Shown piece by piece: positions 51,622 to 52,037 of a DNA stretch of 52,037 nucleotides. This DNA comes from a virus, in IMG/VR virus record IMGVR_UViG_3300025151_000050, positions 1-52,037 of that record; one strand, written 5' to 3'. Position numbers and translations under genes: made by a program. The notes under the pieces were generated by a model, which did no database searches, had not been told where the DNA came from, and saw only the letters and a program-made list of their open reading frames with translations. The first letter of the stretch is position 1; the number at the start of each line of letters is the position of its first letter.

Positions 51622-52037
51622 TGCCAGCTACAATACAAAAAATATTAAAACCAACTAAATACAGAGCGGTAGATACAGCTCCTAATAATTTATATTCATC
51701 TAATTTAGCAAATGATTTTGAAAATGTTAGTTTTGATAATTTTTCGTTTGTTAATGGAGTGCTTACTTTAGAAGCTACAGGAAGCGATGTAGAAAATGTT
51801 GCCATTACTAATCCTGTTGATGTTGCTGTTGGAGATGAATTTTTAGTTTCTTTTACAATATCTTCAGGTGGAGGAAGTGGAGTATATTTTAAATTAGCTC
51901 CTGATTCAAATTTAAATTCTGCAGATTTTACAACTGATGCTTTAGCTAATGGGACTCATAGCTTCACTATGTCTTCTAGTAGTTTAACAGATTCTACATC
52001 ATATTTTGGTTTCCGTTCTAATGATGCTCATAATGGA
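51621..52037 (+). CDS. Beta-rich virion protein (partial at right edge)
   Basis: The frame starts in the stop of the LamG gene (TAATG) and is still open after 139 codons at the edge. The sequence (VAVGDEFLVSFTISSGGGSG, TTDALANGTHSFTMSSSSL) resembles the C-terminal jelly-roll domain of the preceding protein, a carbohydrate-binding-module-like fold. If the edges of the window were joined, this frame would stop 6 codons into the window start. The real C-terminus is not known. Confidence 0.6.
   Translation, partial: MPATIQKILKPTKYRAVDTAPNNLYSSNLANDFENVSFDNFSFVNGVLTLEATGSDVENVAITNPVDVAVGDEFLVSFTISSGGGSGVYFKLAPDSNLNSADFTTDALANGTHSFTMSSSSLTDSTSYFGFRSNDAHNG

Overview
This window is almost all, or a large part, of the genome of a short-tailed (podovirus-like) bacteriophage. 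The DNA is AT-rich by eye. Coding density is very high, neighbouring genes are commonly joined by TAATG or ATGA overlaps, and most starts have an AGGAG-type Shine-Dalgarno (SD) sequence. This fits a low-GC, SD-using bacterial host, such as an aquatic proteobacterium, and argues against Bacteroidetes, but the host cannot be named from the sequence. I saw no tRNA, integrase, repressor, sheath or tape-measure gene, and no DNA polymerase.

Layout: (1) 1-26835, plus strand: end of a tail-type gene, lysis module (T4-type lysozyme, small membrane protein), metallophosphoesterase, tiny basic peptides, tail nozzle-like protein, tail fibre, a guanidinoacetate-methyltransferase-like enzyme, further tail and internal virion proteins, then a giant 3444-residue protein and a 1111-residue protein with a hydrophobic C-terminus. 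(2) 38538-26836, minus strand: early/replication operon with many tiny genes, an RNA polymerase alpha-CTD-like protein, a spore-photoproduct-lyase-like radical SAM protein, a HTH_39-type protein, a circularly permuted Sak4/RecA-like ATPase, an SSB-like protein, an archaeo-eukaryotic primase-helicase fusion, DUF932, a PD-(D/E)XK nuclease and a possible histone-fold protein. (3) 39062-52037, plus strand: terminase, portal, scaffold, major capsid, decoration, adaptor and lectin-like virion genes. The late module appears to run across both window ends, as expected for a permuted or circular genome.

Most notable is the giant protein at 13166-23500. It carries the DFDGD signature of two-barrel (DPBB) RNA polymerases with an upstream RSPIPH block like the RAPTLHR block of beta-prime, plus an HEFAH zinc-protease motif. 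It sits among internal virion protein genes. I infer a virion-packaged, single-chain, multisubunit-type RNA polymerase, similar in strategy to N4 vRNAP but from the fold family of crAss-like phage gp66 and YonO. The same phage encodes an alpha-CTD-like protein, so it may use its own injected polymerase early and bias the host enzyme later.

The minus-strand operon also contains several gene-free leaders of 80-440 nt with long closing stems or an H-type pseudoknot. The divergent control region (38539-39061) contains a candidate structured RNA ending in a clear terminator before the terminase genes. These RNA elements are the second most interesting part of the window.
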